This document shows, one piece after another, positions 33,244-42,482 of a stretch of 64,000 nucleotides of DNA. Location of the stretch: NCBI GenBank assembly GCA_009789175.1, contig CP046866.1, positions 806,001 through 870,000 on the forward strand. Direction: 5' to 3'. This DNA comes from Salinibaculum litoreum. Its GTDB lineage: Archaea; Halobacteriota; Halobacteria; Halobacteriales; Haloarculaceae. Under the pieces are notes generated by a model, which was not told where the DNA came from, did no database searches, and saw nothing but the letters and a program-made list of their open reading frames with translations. The position numbers and the translations under genes are program-made. Numbering within the stretch: the stretch's first letter is position 1; the number at the start of each line of letters is the position of its first letter.

Positions 33244-34980
33244 TCAGGGGTGTGCGTAGTAGGCCAGCAGGTCCTCCGTGCCGGTGTCGAAGGCGTCGAG
33301 TCGGGCGAACCCGATGCGCTCGAACTGGACGAGGTCGTCGGCGTCGTACTCCGCCAGCCCCGGTTCTGCGTAGCCCGATACGTCGCCGTCCATCGTCCGG
33401 AGCCTGGTCGAGAGCGCGTCGTCGGGTACCCAGTGAATCACGTCGACGGGCCCGTCTTTGACGACCTCGATGTCGTCACCGGTGTACTCGAAGGCTTCGC
33501 CCGTATGCTCGACACAGCCGTAACCCTTCAGCCAGACGCGGTCCCCCTCCTCGGGGAGGTCGTCGGATTCGACGAGTACCCCCCCGTCGACGGGAATCTC
33601 ACGTTCCCCGCGGTCCTCGTGGCTGGGGTGGACCGGCGGATGGCCGGCGTCGGGGCCATCGACGATGCTCCGCTCGACTGCACCGCCGCCGTGGGCGGGG
33701 TCGTCCCGGACGAGAAAGGCGCGGTCTGTCTCGTCGTCGATGCGGTCGCGGTTGGCCGCGTACACCGAGGACATCGCGAGGTCGACGTTCGAGGTGGACG
33801 TGCCGAGTTCGACCATCGCGTCGACGATTGCCTCGCCACGGATACCGCGCCGGCGGAGACTCGCCACGGTCGGCGCGCGCGGGTCGTCCCAGCCGTCGAG
33901 CTCGCCCGCCTCGACCAGTTCCGAAATCGTCGAGGAGGACAGTTCCACGTCGTATTCGTCGACCTGCACGTGGCCCCAGTGGACCACTTCGGGGTACTCC
34001 CAGCCGAAGTAGTCGTAGACGAACTGCTGGCGCTTCGCGGAGTCCTGCAGGTCGATACCGCGGATGATGTGGGTGATACCGGTCAGGTGGTCGTCGACAC
34101 CGCTCTGGAAGTCGAGCATCGGCCAGCAACGCACGTCTTCCGCTTCCTCGCGGGGATGTGGCGTGTCGACCATCCGGAAGGCCACCCAGTCACGCAGCGC
34201 CGGGTTCTTGTGTTCGATGTCGGTCTTGACACGCAGGACCATCTCGCCGGCGCTGTACTCACCGTCGACCATCGCCGAAAATTCCTCGTGAACCGTCTCG
34301 GGGTCCTTGTCACGATGCGGGCAGGCGTCGGCGTTGTTTTTCAACTCCGAGAACTCCTCGCCGGGACAGGAGCAGGTGTAGGCCCCACCCTCGTCGATGA
34401 GTTCGCGGGCGTGGTCGTAGTAGATATCGACGCGGTCGCTCGCCAGCATCACGTCGTCGGGCTCGAAGCCGAGGTAGTCGATGGCATCGAGGATGGCGTC
34501 GTAGGCATCGAGGTCCGGGCGCTTGGTCTCGGGGTCGGTATCGTCGAACCGGCAGAGGAACTCGCCGTCGTAGCGGTCCTTGTAGGTCCCCACGACGGCG
34601 GCCATCCGCGCGTGGCCGACGTGCCACGGGCTGTTGGGGTTTGGCGCGACGCGCATCCGGACCTCGCCTTCCTCGGCGGTTGGCAGGTCCGGCAGGTCGT
34701 GTTCGTCTTCCTCCTCTTCGGCGTCGAGTTCCTTGACTCTCTCGGGGGCGAGCTCTGCGAGGCGGTCGCGTTTCTCGGCGGCGTCCATCCCGTTCACGCG
34801 GCCGATGACCGGCCCGATGACATCCGGGATCTCGTCGCCGTATTCCCGGAACTCCGGGTTCTCGCCCATCATCGGACCCATGATGGCACCGACCTGGGCG
34901 TCGCTGTCGTGTTTCAGCGCATTGAACAGGGCGTTTACCTCCGCTTCCTCTTCGACCTGTTCGCGTACGTCGTCGTCCAT
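33244..34980 (-). CDS. gltX: Glutamyl-tRNA synthetase (archaeal, non-discriminating form likely)
   Basis: The 578-residue class I synthetase has the HIGH motif as PNPNSPWHVGHARM and a KMSKS-equivalent VELSSSTISEL, with the archaeal/eukaryotic GlnRS-like C-terminal beta-barrels. It charges tRNA-Glu and, in archaea that use GatDE, also tRNA-Gln. The ATG at 34980 (MDDDVREQVEEEAE) is preferred over the frame opening 90 bases earlier. Confidence 0.95.
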   Translation of the reverse strand: MDDDVREQVEEEAEVNALFNALKHDSDAQVGAIMGPMMGENPEFREYGDEIPDVIGPVIGRVNGMDAAEKRDRLAELAPERVKELDAEEEEDEHDLPDLPTAEEGEVRMRVAPNPNSPWHVGHARMAAVVGTYKDRYDGEFLCRFDDTDPETKRPDLDAYDAILDAIDYLGFEPDDVMLASDRVDIYYDHARELIDEGGAYTCSCPGEEFSELKNNADACPHRDKDPETVHEEFSAMVDGEYSAGEMVLRVKTDIEHKNPALRDWVAFRMVDTPHPREEAEDVRCWPMLDFQSGVDDHLTGITHIIRGIDLQDSAKRQQFVYDYFGWEYPEVVHWGHVQVDEYDVELSSSTISELVEAGELDGWDDPRAPTVASLRRRGIRGEAIVDAMVELGTSTSNVDLAMSSVYAANRDRIDDETDRAFLVRDDPAHGGGAVERSIVDGPDAGHPPVHPSHEDRGEREIPVDGGVLVESDDLPEEGDRVWLKGYGCVEHTGEAFEYTGDDIEVVKDGPVDVIHWVPDDALSTRLRTMDGDVSGYAEPGLAEYDADDLVQFERIGFARLDAFDTGTEDLLAYYAHP

Positions 34981-35075
34981 TACCACCGAGTGTGGGTCCG
35001 GGCCTGAAAACTGGGTCGGTCCCGTCTTCCCGCCGGCGACATCCCCGTACGATGGCCGACGGGAGTACACAGATA

Positions 35076-35104
35076 TTTATCGCTCAATTATTTAGGTCGA
35101 CCTA
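35076..35104 (+). promoter_or_regulatory. Promoter with 12-bp palindrome before the PAS histidine kinase gene
   Basis: TTTAT at 35076-35080 lies 27-31 nt before the GTG at 35107. A perfect palindrome TAGGTCGACCTA occupies 35093-35104, between the TATA box and the start, where a bound repressor would block initiation. Operator function is inferred. Confidence 0.5.
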
Positions 35105-35106
35105 GA

Positions 35107-36366
35107 GTGAAGCGGCATACCGAGCAGTTCGTCGGGGCGCTCTTTCGGACGCTTGCGGACGAGGGACACGCCGAGGCACAGGAGGCGCTGTTGGAGGCCT
35201 ATCAGTCACAGGCTGCGGCCGACCGGGCGGAACTCGTCCACGACCTGCTCTCGGAACTGGTCGTCGTCCTCGGCCAGCATCTGGACGAGCGCGAAGAAGT
35301 CGATGTGCTTACCGACGCCATCGAGGTCCTCCTGAACCGCTTTTCGGCTGTCATCGAGGCCTCGCCCGCAGCAATCCTCGTCGTCGACACGGACGGACGG
35401 ATACAGTTGTGGAACGACGGAGCCGAGCGGACCTTCGGCTGGACCGAAAGCGAGATGACTGGCATCTCTTACCCCGAGCGGCTGATGGACTCGCCCGAGA
35501 CGTTCGAGGAATATCTCCGACGATTGCAGGACGGCGAGCGTCTCACTGGTGTCGAAACACGCCACCACAACCGGGATGGAGGCGTCCTCGACGTTCGCCT
35601 CTGGGCGGCCCCACTCCGGAGCAAGGAGAACGGATTCGACGGCGCGACGTTCGTCATCAGCGACATCAGCGACCGCAAACAGCGCGAGCAACGCCTGTCC
35701 GTCCTCAACCGTCTCCTGCGACACAACATCCGAAACGATATGGCCGTCGTACAGGGCCGCCTGGAGATGCTCGCCGAGGAATTACCCGACGACAACCCCC
35801 ACGTCGAAACGATTGAGCGACGTATCGACGATGTCCTCGACATGAGTGAGACCGCACGACACATCGAGCGACTCGGTGACGGTGGGGACGCCGACCTGAC
35901 GGAACTGGACCTTGCGACTCTTCTCAGAGACCGTCTCGACAGGCTGCGTGCCGGGACTGTCGAGGCAGATATCCAGGCTTCGGTCCCTGACCGTGCGCCA
36001 GTCTTTGCTCATGAACTCCTGCCGTACGCGGTCGACAACGTCCTCGAAAATGCGGTCGAACACAACGACGCCACGACACCCCGCGTCGCTGTCGACGTAT
36101 CGCCCGCGCCAGAGGCGAGCAATCGGGTCGCCCTCCACATCGCCGACGACGGTCCCGGGCTCCCCGACACCGAACGGAAGGTGTTGACTGCCGACACCGA
36201 GACGCAGTTGACTCACAGCACCGGCGTCGGCCTGTGGCTGACCCGGTGGATAATCCGCAGTTCCGACGGCGAACTCGGCGTCGACACCAGCCGGTTTGGC
36301 GGGACACGCGTCAGCATTCGCCTGCCGTCAGCGCGAGCGCAGTCGGGCGCTTCCCACCCAATCTGA
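35107..36366 (+). CDS. PAS-domain sensor histidine kinase
   Basis: The 419-residue cytoplasmic kinase has an N-terminal helical part, a PAS domain at about residues 80-195 (IEASPAAILVVDTDGRIQLWN), a phospho-acceptor helix RLLRHNIRNDM with H206, and a HATPase domain with N box DNVLENAVEHND and G box IADDGPGLPD. No membrane segment is seen. The start is a GTG at 35107, supported by the promoter position. The cognate regulator is not adjacent; HalX at 43227 is one candidate in the window. Confidence 0.88.
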   Translation: MKRHTEQFVGALFRTLADEGHAEAQEALLEAYQSQAAADRAELVHDLLSELVVVLGQHLDEREEVDVLTDAIEVLLNRFSAVIEASPAAILVVDTDGRIQLWNDGAERTFGWTESEMTGISYPERLMDSPETFEEYLRRLQDGERLTGVETRHHNRDGGVLDVRLWAAPLRSKENGFDGATFVISDISDRKQREQRLSVLNRLLRHNIRNDMAVVQGRLEMLAEELPDDNPHVETIERRIDDVLDMSETARHIERLGDGGDADLTELDLATLLRDRLDRLRAGTVEADIQASVPDRAPVFAHELLPYAVDNVLENAVEHNDATTPRVAVDVSPAPEASNRVALHIADDGPGLPDTERKVLTADTETQLTHSTGVGLWLTRWIIRSSDGELGVDTSRFGGTRVSIRLPSARAQSGASHPI

Positions 36367-36407
36367 TTGCCCGACCCGTTGAAGTGTGTCCCTGACCACC
36401 CGTGAGT

Positions 36408-37802
36408 ATGTACATTCACTGGCACCGCCGAGACCTCCGGGTAGCGGACAACCTCGGGCTGACAGCCGTCGATGCGCCGACCGTTCCTGTCTTCGTTTTC
36501 GACCCGCAGGTGCTCGACAGCGGTGCGCCCGCCCGCGTCGCGTTCATGCTCGATGCCCTCGACTCGCTCCGTGCGGCCTATCGCGACCGCGACAGCGACC
36601 TCGTCGTCGCCCGCGGCGATCCCGTCGACCTGCTCCCCGAGTTGGCCGCCGAATACGACGCCGACACCGTGACGTGGTGCAAGGACTACTCCGGTCTCGC
36701 CCGCGAGCGGGAAGCCGCCGTCCGGCAGGCGCTCGCTGACGCCGGCGTCGACCGCGTGGCCGTCCACGACGCTGTTCACCACGAACCGGGGGCTATCACG
36801 ACCAACGACGGCGATCCCTACAAGGTGTTCACCTACTTCTCGAAGAAGTGGCACGACAGACCGAAAGCCGAGCCAGCGGAGCCACCTGCAGCGGATGACC
36901 TCGCAGCCATCACCGGCGACTCGCTCCCCACGCTCGATGACCTCGGCTTCGAGGCACCGGAAGCCGACATTCCGCCCGCTGGGACCGAAGTCGCGCGTTC
37001 TCTGCTCGCCGACTTCTGTGGGGAGGACATCTATCGCTACGGCGACCGGCGGGACTACCCGGCCGATGACTGTACGAGCCACCTCTCGGCTCACCTCAAG
37101 TACGGCACTATCGGCATTCGTGAGGTCTACGAGGAGACCGAGGCGGCAAAGATGGCTGCAGAGACGGAGAGCGACCGCGAATCGGTCACCGAATATCAGG
37201 ACCAGTTGGCGTGGCGTGAGTTCTACACGCAGGTGCTCTGGGACCGCCCCGACGTTGTGACACAGAACTACAAGACATACGAGCAGCCAATCCAGTGGAA
37301 CGACGACCCAGAGGCGTTACAGGCCTGGAAAGACGGCACGACGGGCTATCCCATCGTCGATGCCGGGATGCGCCAGTTGCGCGCGGAGGCGTCCATGCAC
37401 AACCGCGTGCGGATGATTGTCGCCTCCTTTTTGACCAAGGACTTGCTGCTCGACTGGCGCGAGGGATACGACTGGTTCCGACGGAAACTCGTCGACCACG
37501 ACACCGCCAACGACAACGGCGGCTGGCAGTGGGCGGCCTCGACGGGGACCGATGCCCAGCCGTATTTCCGCATCTTCAACCCGATGACCCAGGGCGAGGA
37601 CTACGACCCCGACGCGGAATACATCAAGACCTACGTTCCGGAACTGGCGGGCGTTCCGGCAGAAACAATCCACTCCTGGCACGAACTCGATGCCGGTGCT
37701 CGCGAGATGCACGCACCCGAGTATCCGGCTCCAATCGTCGACCACAGCCAGCGTCGGGAGAACGCTATCGCGATGTTCAAAGAAGCACGAGGCGACGAGT
37801 GA
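36408..37802 (+). CDS. phr: Deoxyribodipyrimidine photolyase
   Basis: The roughly 464-residue class I CPD photolyase starts MYIHWHRRDLRVADN and shows the FAD-binding core near the C-terminus (QLAWREFYTQVLW, DNGGWQWAASTGTDAQPYF with the photolyase tryptophans). It repairs UV-induced pyrimidine dimers with blue light, important for organisms in sunlit brine. The ATG at 36408 is chosen; a GTG two codons earlier is possible. Confidence 0.94.
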   Translation: MYIHWHRRDLRVADNLGLTAVDAPTVPVFVFDPQVLDSGAPARVAFMLDALDSLRAAYRDRDSDLVVARGDPVDLLPELAAEYDADTVTWCKDYSGLAREREAAVRQALADAGVDRVAVHDAVHHEPGAITTNDGDPYKVFTYFSKKWHDRPKAEPAEPPAADDLAAITGDSLPTLDDLGFEAPEADIPPAGTEVARSLLADFCGEDIYRYGDRRDYPADDCTSHLSAHLKYGTIGIREVYEETEAAKMAAETESDRESVTEYQDQLAWREFYTQVLWDRPDVVTQNYKTYEQPIQWNDDPEALQAWKDGTTGYPIVDAGMRQLRAEASMHNRVRMIVASFLTKDLLLDWREGYDWFRRKLVDHDTANDNGGWQWAASTGTDAQPYFRIFNPMTQGEDYDPDAEYIKTYVPELAGVPAETIHSWHELDAGAREMHAPEYPAPIVDHSQRRENAIAMFKEARGDE

Positions 37803-37880
37803 GCGACCCGCCCCGTGAGCAAAGCGACGCGGACCCCGAGTGTGCGAGAGCGAACTGCATCCCGGGCCGCTCACAGACTG

Positions 37881-38573
37881 CTAGAACTGGTCGAGCAAGG
37901 GTCTAACGAAGCGGTGTAGGAGACCGGTCACGCCGCTGGCGGCCTGCCGACCGACCCCTGTGAGACCTATCTTGCGCTGGTCAAGCGCGTACCGGCACGG
38001 GTCCTCGTCGGTGTCGACAGGATAGATAGTATCGTCCCGACCTGCCAGCTCGATTGCCTGCCGGACGCGGGACTCGGTGAGGTCACACTCACTGGCGATG
38101 TCCGGGATACTCTTTGGACCGTCTTCGAGTGTCTCGGCGACGAGGCGCATGTGTTGCATGATGAGCATCGCTTCGCCAGTCTCCATCTCATCGAACGCGT
38201 CGGGGCCGCCAAGTCGGCGTCCTTGCACGAAGTCGGCGCGGGCATCCAGCACAATCCAGCACCCACCGAGGACGGCGAGGGCTGGTAGGACCAGTCGGTC
38301 TGTGGCAACTGACCCCTGGAATTCGACCCAGAGCCAGCCCGTGCTTCCCACTGTTAGTAGCGTTCCCAGCGCGGCCTTGGCCCAGCGTTCGTCGACGCTC
38401 GGCACGTCCTGCAGTGTATCGACGAGTTCGGTGAACAGTATCGCACCCGTAACGCCGAGCACGATGGCTACATCGTCCGTGATGACCAGAACGGCAGCGA
38501 CCGTCAGCAAGTAGCCGACGGCGCTGATCACCGAGAACCGCCGACGGAGTGCGGTGACGATGTCGGAGGGCAT
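37881..38573 (-). CDS. Membrane protein with C-terminal winged-helix domain
   Basis: The 230-residue protein has about four hydrophobic helices in residues 15-110 and then a helix-turn-helix region (IPDIASECDLTESRVRQAIELAG). A membrane-anchored regulator is inferred. A TATA box on the minus strand at 38601-38607 (TTATAAA on plus) lies 28-34 nt upstream, which supports the start at 38573 and a leaderless transcript. Confidence 0.75.
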   Translation of the reverse strand: MPSDIVTALRRRFSVISAVGYLLTVAAVLVITDDVAIVLGVTGAILFTELVDTLQDVPSVDERWAKAALGTLLTVGSTGWLWVEFQGSVATDRLVLPALAVLGGCWIVLDARADFVQGRRLGGPDAFDEMETGEAMLIMQHMRLVAETLEDGPKSIPDIASECDLTESRVRQAIELAGRDDTIYPVDTDEDPCRYALDQRKIGLTGVGRQAASGVTGLLHRFVRPLLDQF

Positions 38574-38600
38574 GTACTCACTCGAAGGATTGCCGGATGC

Positions 38601-38607
38601 TTATAAA
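38601..38607 (-). promoter_or_regulatory. TATA box for the membrane winged-helix gene
   Basis: TTATAAA on the plus strand reads TTTATAA on the coding strand, 28-34 nt before the ATG at 38573. Confidence 0.6.
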
Positions 38608-38716
38608 TTGACCAGCAGTTGCAACTTCGGAAAATGCGGCAAAGCGTGGCCGTCCGCACTGAACCCAGGTGGCCCCTTCCTCAAACTTTAACATGGTTCC
38701 GGCCGATTCCTAGGTC

Positions 38717-38721
38717 GGAGG
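38717..38721 (+). promoter_or_regulatory. Shine-Dalgarno deciding the SOD start
   Basis: GGAGG lies eight bases before the ATG at 38730. It supports that start over the in-frame codon at 38619, which would add 37 residues foreign to the family. Confidence 0.65.
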
Positions 38722-38729
38722 GATTTCAT

Positions 38730-39341
38730 ATGCCTGAACACTCAGACCCCGAATTGCCGCCACTGCCGTATGACTACGACGCCCTGGAGCCACACATCTC
38801 CGAACAGGTGCTCACCTGGCACCACGATACCCACCATCAAGGGTACGTAAACGGCCTCGAATCGGCCGAGGAGACACTCGCCGAGAACCGCGAGAGCGGG
38901 GACTACGGCGGGAGCGCAGGCGCACTCGGTAACGTGACCCACAACGGCTGTGGGCACTATCTCCACACGCTGTTCTGGGAGAACATGGACCCCAACGGCG
39001 GGGGAGAACCCGAGGGCGACCTGGCCGACCGCATCGAGGAGGACTTTGGTTCCTACGAAGGTTGGAAAGGTGAGTTCGAGACGGCTGCCGGTGCTGCCGG
39101 TGGCTGGGCGCTTCTGGTTTACGACCCTGTCGCGAACCAGCTGCGAAACGTCGCTGTCGACAAGCACGACCAGGGTGCCCTGTGGGGTGCCCACCCCGTC
39201 CTGGCGCTGGACGTCTGGGAGCACTCCTACTACTACGACTACGGTCCGGACCGCGGCAGCTTCATCGACGCCTTCTTCGAGGTCGTCGACTGGGAGAAAG
39301 CCGAAGAAGAGTTCCAGACCTGTCTCGACCACTTCGAGTAG
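38730..39341 (+). CDS. sod: Superoxide dismutase (Mn/Fe)
   Basis: The 203-residue enzyme removes superoxide. Metal ligands are H22 (EPHISEQ), H79 (YLHTLFWENM), D161 and H165 (DVWEHSYYYDY). The LWGAHPVLALDVWEH region agrees with haloarchaeal Mn-type enzymes. A preceding Shine-Dalgarno supports the start. Confidence 0.96.
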   Translation: MPEHSDPELPPLPYDYDALEPHISEQVLTWHHDTHHQGYVNGLESAEETLAENRESGDYGGSAGALGNVTHNGCGHYLHTLFWENMDPNGGGEPEGDLADRIEEDFGSYEGWKGEFETAAGAAGGWALLVYDPVANQLRNVAVDKHDQGALWGAHPVLALDVWEHSYYYDYGPDRGSFIDAFFEVVDWEKAEEEFQTCLDHFE

Positions 39342-39364
39342 TCGAGTCGTCGCCAGATTTCCCG

Positions 39365-39370
39365 TTTTTT
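39365..39370 (+). terminator. T-run terminator after sod
   Basis: Six T lie 24 bases after the SOD stop, in the 55-base gap before the convergent gene that ends at 39397. Confidence 0.5.
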
Positions 39371-39396
39371 GTGCTGTTGACGGCCCGTGAGCCGAC

Positions 39397-39762
39397 TTAC
39401 TGTGGCTCGATGAGCTCGATGACGTGCCCATCGGGGTCCTCGATGAAGGCCACGCGAGCGTCTGCTCCGGGCACGTACGTCGGTTCCTTGACGACCCCGT
39501 GGTGGTCGATGGTCGCGAACTCTGCGTCGACGTCCTCTACTTTCACCGCGAGGTGGTCCCATGCGGAGCCAGCATCGATATCAACCTCCTCCGGTGGTTC
39601 CGAGAGCTGTAGTTCGAACCCGTCGCCGTCGCCAACGTAGACGTTTCTCGTTCCGTCGTCGGTGCTGAACTCCCATGCGCGCTCAAGCCCCAGTTGTTCG
39701 ATATACCAATCCGCGAGTTGGTCGGCGTCCGACGTGTTCAGGCAAACGTGGATGACATCCAT
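39397..39762 (-). CDS. VOC-family (glyoxalase-like) protein
   Basis: The 121-residue single-domain protein has the vicinal-oxygen-chelate pattern with metal-ligand candidates H5 (MDVIHVCLN), the histidine of AWDHLAVKV and the glutamate of GHVIELIEP. It resembles lactoylglutathione lyase but, because haloarchaea lack glutathione, the true substrate is unclear. Stands alone between convergent sod and an AT-rich intergenic region. Confidence 0.85.
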   Translation of the reverse strand: MDVIHVCLNTSDADQLADWYIEQLGLERAWEFSTDDGTRNVYVGDGDGFELQLSEPPEEVDIDAGSAWDHLAVKVEDVDAEFATIDHHGVVKEPTYVPGADARVAFIEDPDGHVIELIEPQ

Positions 39763-39930
39763 ACCGGCATCTCGACTGGTCGACTCTTAAGCCGGGCGGT
39801 CCGTCCCGACTGGAGAAATCCAACTTCAACAACCATCCGATGCTCGGAAGATAATATAGACAATTGTATGGTGTAATAGGTTATATACATCTTCATCTAT
39901 GCTATGAAAGTATACGCACGGTCGGCAGAA

Positions 39931-39947
39931 TTAAGTATGTCCGGACA
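39931..39947 (+). promoter_or_regulatory. TATA-like box and TGTCCGGACA palindrome before a zinc-finger micro-gene
   Basis: TTAAGTA (39931-39937) lies 26-32 nt before the ATG at 39963, followed at once by the perfect palindrome TGTCCGGACA (39938-39947). Promoter plus operator is inferred. Confidence 0.45.
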
Positions 39948-39962
39948 CTTGTCTAAATCGCA

Positions 39963-40133
39963 ATGAGCGCAGAAGGGTCCGCCCCCTCGACTGACGTACC
40001 GACCACGGAATCACCCCGCTACGGCTTTTCGGCGAGTTACCTGGCCTGTCGTGACTGTGGTGAGGGGTCACTCGTCTACGACGAATCAATCGGTGGGACG
40101 GTCTGCCGGTGCTGTGGGGCCGTCGACGAGTAG
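39963..40133 (+). CDS. Zinc-ribbon micro-protein
   Basis: The 56-residue protein has two CxxC knuckles, CRDC and CRCC, typical of a single zinc ribbon (LACRDCGEGSLV...GTVCRCCGAVDE). The N-terminal 25 residues are Ser/Thr/Pro-rich. The start fits a nearby TATA element. It resembles the TFIIB-like ribbon micro-proteins abundant in haloarchaea. No function can be assigned. Confidence 0.7.
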   Translation: MSAEGSAPSTDVPTTESPRYGFSASYLACRDCGEGSLVYDESIGGTVCRCCGAVDE

Positions 40134-40205
40134 GTCTACGTCGACTGCAGGTGGCGCTGATGGCTCTCCCCAGCAACGGACTATCCTCGCTGACACACCG
40201 CTCTA

Positions 40206-41270
40206 CTAGCCTTTCCCTTCGCTGCCGTCCGGAGTCTCGGCGGTGAGGACTTCGACGTCCCTGAACTCGAACCGGGCACCCCCGGATTCGGATTCGGTTA
40301 CTACGATGTCCCACTCGTGGGCTTCGGCGATGTTCGAGACGATTCCCAGCCCAAGTCCCGTCCCATCGTCGTCGTTGGAGAAGCCGGCTTCGAGTACTCT
40401 GTCACGGTCCGTCTCGGCAATGCCCTCGCCGTCATCAGCCACGTAGAACCCGTTGTACTCGGCGAGAGCGCCGACGGTCACAGTAACCCCCCTGTCGTCC
40501 CTTGGGTCGTCACCGGATTCCGTCCCGTCGCTCGTAGAGCCATGTTCCACGCTGTTTCGAAAGAGGTTCTCGAAGACCTGTCCCAGTCGCTCCGGATCAG
40601 CGAGCACGAACTGTTCGGTCTCCACGTTCAGACTGGCCCCGTTGGTTTCGACGTGTGACCACGCGTCTGCAGCGACGGCGCTGATTTCGACTTCGGTCTT
40701 TTCGTTGATACTCTGGCCCTGTCGGGCCAGTGTCAGTACGTCTTCGATGATGCGAAGCATCCGGGCGTGTGCGCGCTCGATTTCGTCGAGGTGGGTCTGA
40801 ATCTGCGGGTCGTCGACCAGTTCACCGATGACTGTCGTTCGTCCCATTGCCACGTCCAGCGGGTTGCGCAGGTCGTGTGAGATGAAACTCGCAAACTGGT
40901 CGAGTTGTTCGTTTTCCCGTTCGAGCGCCAATTGTTGCTCCTGTTGTGTCGTCACGTCGTGTAACACGACTACTTCGAGGTCGCGGCCGGCGTTGCTGTC
41001 GACAGAGGAGACAGAGACTTTGAGATACCGTGTCTCGCCGTCAGTCTCGACGGCAACTACACATTCATCCCTGCTCGCGATGCAGTTCCGCAGCGTCGGA
41101 TATTCGGCTAGCGTCGTCTCGATAGGTCCCCGGATGGAGTCTCGGTCCGGGACGACGATGGTCTCGAAGGCCTCGTTGTACTCGACGACCGTATCGTCGC
41201 TGTCGACGACCAGCACGGCGTCGTCGATGGCGTCGACCAGCGCACTCGCTGGTAACTCCGACTTACCCAT
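40206..41270 (-). CDS. PAS-domain sensor histidine kinase
   Basis: The 354-residue cytoplasmic kinase has a PAS domain (about residues 5-110), a HisKA phospho-acceptor FASFISHDLRNPLDVAM with H132, and a HATPase domain with the N box FENLFRNSVEHG, G1 DDGEGIAETD and G2 DDGTGLGLGI. No membrane segment. The signal is not predictable. Confidence 0.9.
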   Translation of the reverse strand: MGKSELPASALVDAIDDAVLVVDSDDTVVEYNEAFETIVVPDRDSIRGPIETTLAEYPTLRNCIASRDECVVAVETDGETRYLKVSVSSVDSNAGRDLEVVVLHDVTTQQEQQLALERENEQLDQFASFISHDLRNPLDVAMGRTTVIGELVDDPQIQTHLDEIERAHARMLRIIEDVLTLARQGQSINEKTEVEISAVAADAWSHVETNGASLNVETEQFVLADPERLGQVFENLFRNSVEHGSTSDGTESGDDPRDDRGVTVTVGALAEYNGFYVADDGEGIAETDRDRVLEAGFSNDDDGTGLGLGIVSNIAEAHEWDIVVTESESGGARFEFRDVEVLTAETPDGSEGKG

Positions 41271-41374
41271 TGCACGGCAATTGGTTCTTCAGCCACAAAT
41301 AAGTAGCAGCCACGGGCGCGCCCTGCGTCGACTGAATCGGAGTGTTTACACCCGCGAGTTGGTTACCGACCTCC

Positions 41375-41650
41375 ATGCCAGTCGAGCGAACGGCTTTCGA
41401 CGATGTGCGCCCGCTCACCTTCCGGAATCCCGAAGAGGTTCTCGACGCGGACGAACTCTACACGGTCTATGAAATCGCCCGCCTGCTGCAGGGGCTAGAG
41501 CCCGACGCCGATGTCGATGTCGAGACCGAGAACATCCTCCTGGACTGGGCGATTCCGTGGATGATGCAACACAGCAACGACCTCGTGTTTGCCGAACCGC
41601 GTGCGTCCAACGAACCCGGATACTACGGCGTGCGGACTGCCGACGACTGA
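41375..41650 (+). CDS. Conserved haloarchaeal protein (DUF5827-like)
   Basis: The 91-residue acidic protein contains DDVRPLTFRNPEEVLDAD and LYTVYEIARLLQGL, which I associate with a haloarchaeal domain of unknown function (DUF5827). The ATG at 41375 is preferred over the frame opening 33 bases earlier. Its stop overlaps the start of the ATPase gene as TGATG, so the two are coupled. Confidence 0.7.
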   Translation: MPVERTAFDDVRPLTFRNPEEVLDADELYTVYEIARLLQGLEPDADVDVETENILLDWAIPWMMQHSNDLVFAEPRASNEPGYYGVRTADD

Positions 41651-42453
41651 TGGAACTGCTCGTCGCTGGTGGGTCACAGGTCGACGCCGGGAAGACCACC
41701 TTCTCGGCGGGGCTCATTGCCCACACCGGAGCCGTGGGATTCAAACCCCGCGCAGGGAACGACCACTGGTACGACCACGACGACGTACACGCCGCCGTTG
41801 AGGGCGGCCGGCTCTATGGCAAGGACGCCCGCACACTCGCGACGGCGAGTCCGGGCACGCTTGCCCCCGAGGACATCAACCCCGTTCACAGACTCTGGCG
41901 GCCCTCTCCCGGACCCGACAGCGGCCTGCTCGGCCAGACTGACAGGGAGTTTCTCCTCGACCGGGCTGGCGACCGCTACGTCGTCAACGACACGCTTTCG
42001 CTGCCGGACGCTCTCGTTGATACGCTTTCGCTTGCGGACGCAGTTACCGTCGAGTCACTGGACACGTTCAACGCTGCGATGGAGCAGTACCATCTCCCGG
42101 CGCTTTCCGCACTCGCCGACACCGTCGCTGAGACCAGTCACGCCGTCGTGGAGTCCTACGGCGATATCGCGCGACCGCTTCAGCAGATGGACCCCGATGC
42201 CGTCGCAGTCGTCCAGCCGCGACGGGTTCGCATCTTCAAGGGCCGCCGGTACATGCGTGCCTGCGAAGTCGCGACGCGGAGCCCACAGGAGGGAACACTC
42301 GAAGAGCGAGTGAGCGACGTGATCGATTTCATCGAGCCCGTCGCAGCCACAGACCTCCCCGCACTGTCGAGCGCACAACGGGACGACCCCGACCGCATCG
42401 CTGCCGCCTACGGCCATGCCTACGAGCAGCTGCTGCGAGTAGCCAAAGAGTAG
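41650..42453 (+). CDS. P-loop NTPase of unknown function
   Basis: The 267-residue protein begins at once with a Walker A loop (GGSQVDAGKTTFSAGL), like dethiobiotin-synthetase/ParA-type or CobB-like ATPases. Residues GFKPRAGNDHWYDHDDV follow, a pattern of ATPases that process a charged substrate. I know of no defined function. It is coupled to the small gene upstream. Confidence 0.75.
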   Translation: MELLVAGGSQVDAGKTTFSAGLIAHTGAVGFKPRAGNDHWYDHDDVHAAVEGGRLYGKDARTLATASPGTLAPEDINPVHRLWRPSPGPDSGLLGQTDREFLLDRAGDRYVVNDTLSLPDALVDTLSLADAVTVESLDTFNAAMEQYHLPALSALADTVAETSHAVVESYGDIARPLQQMDPDAVAVVQPRRVRIFKGRRYMRACEVATRSPQEGTLEERVSDVIDFIEPVAATDLPALSSAQRDDPDRIAAAYGHAYEQLLRVAKE

Positions 42454-42482
42454 GAGGCCACACCGCCTCGCCTGCTCGACTC

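Noticed and set aside
33136-35007. 623-residue plus-strand frame over gltX
   Set aside because: Antisense shadow of GluRS; low-complexity Val/Asp-rich translation typical of shadows.
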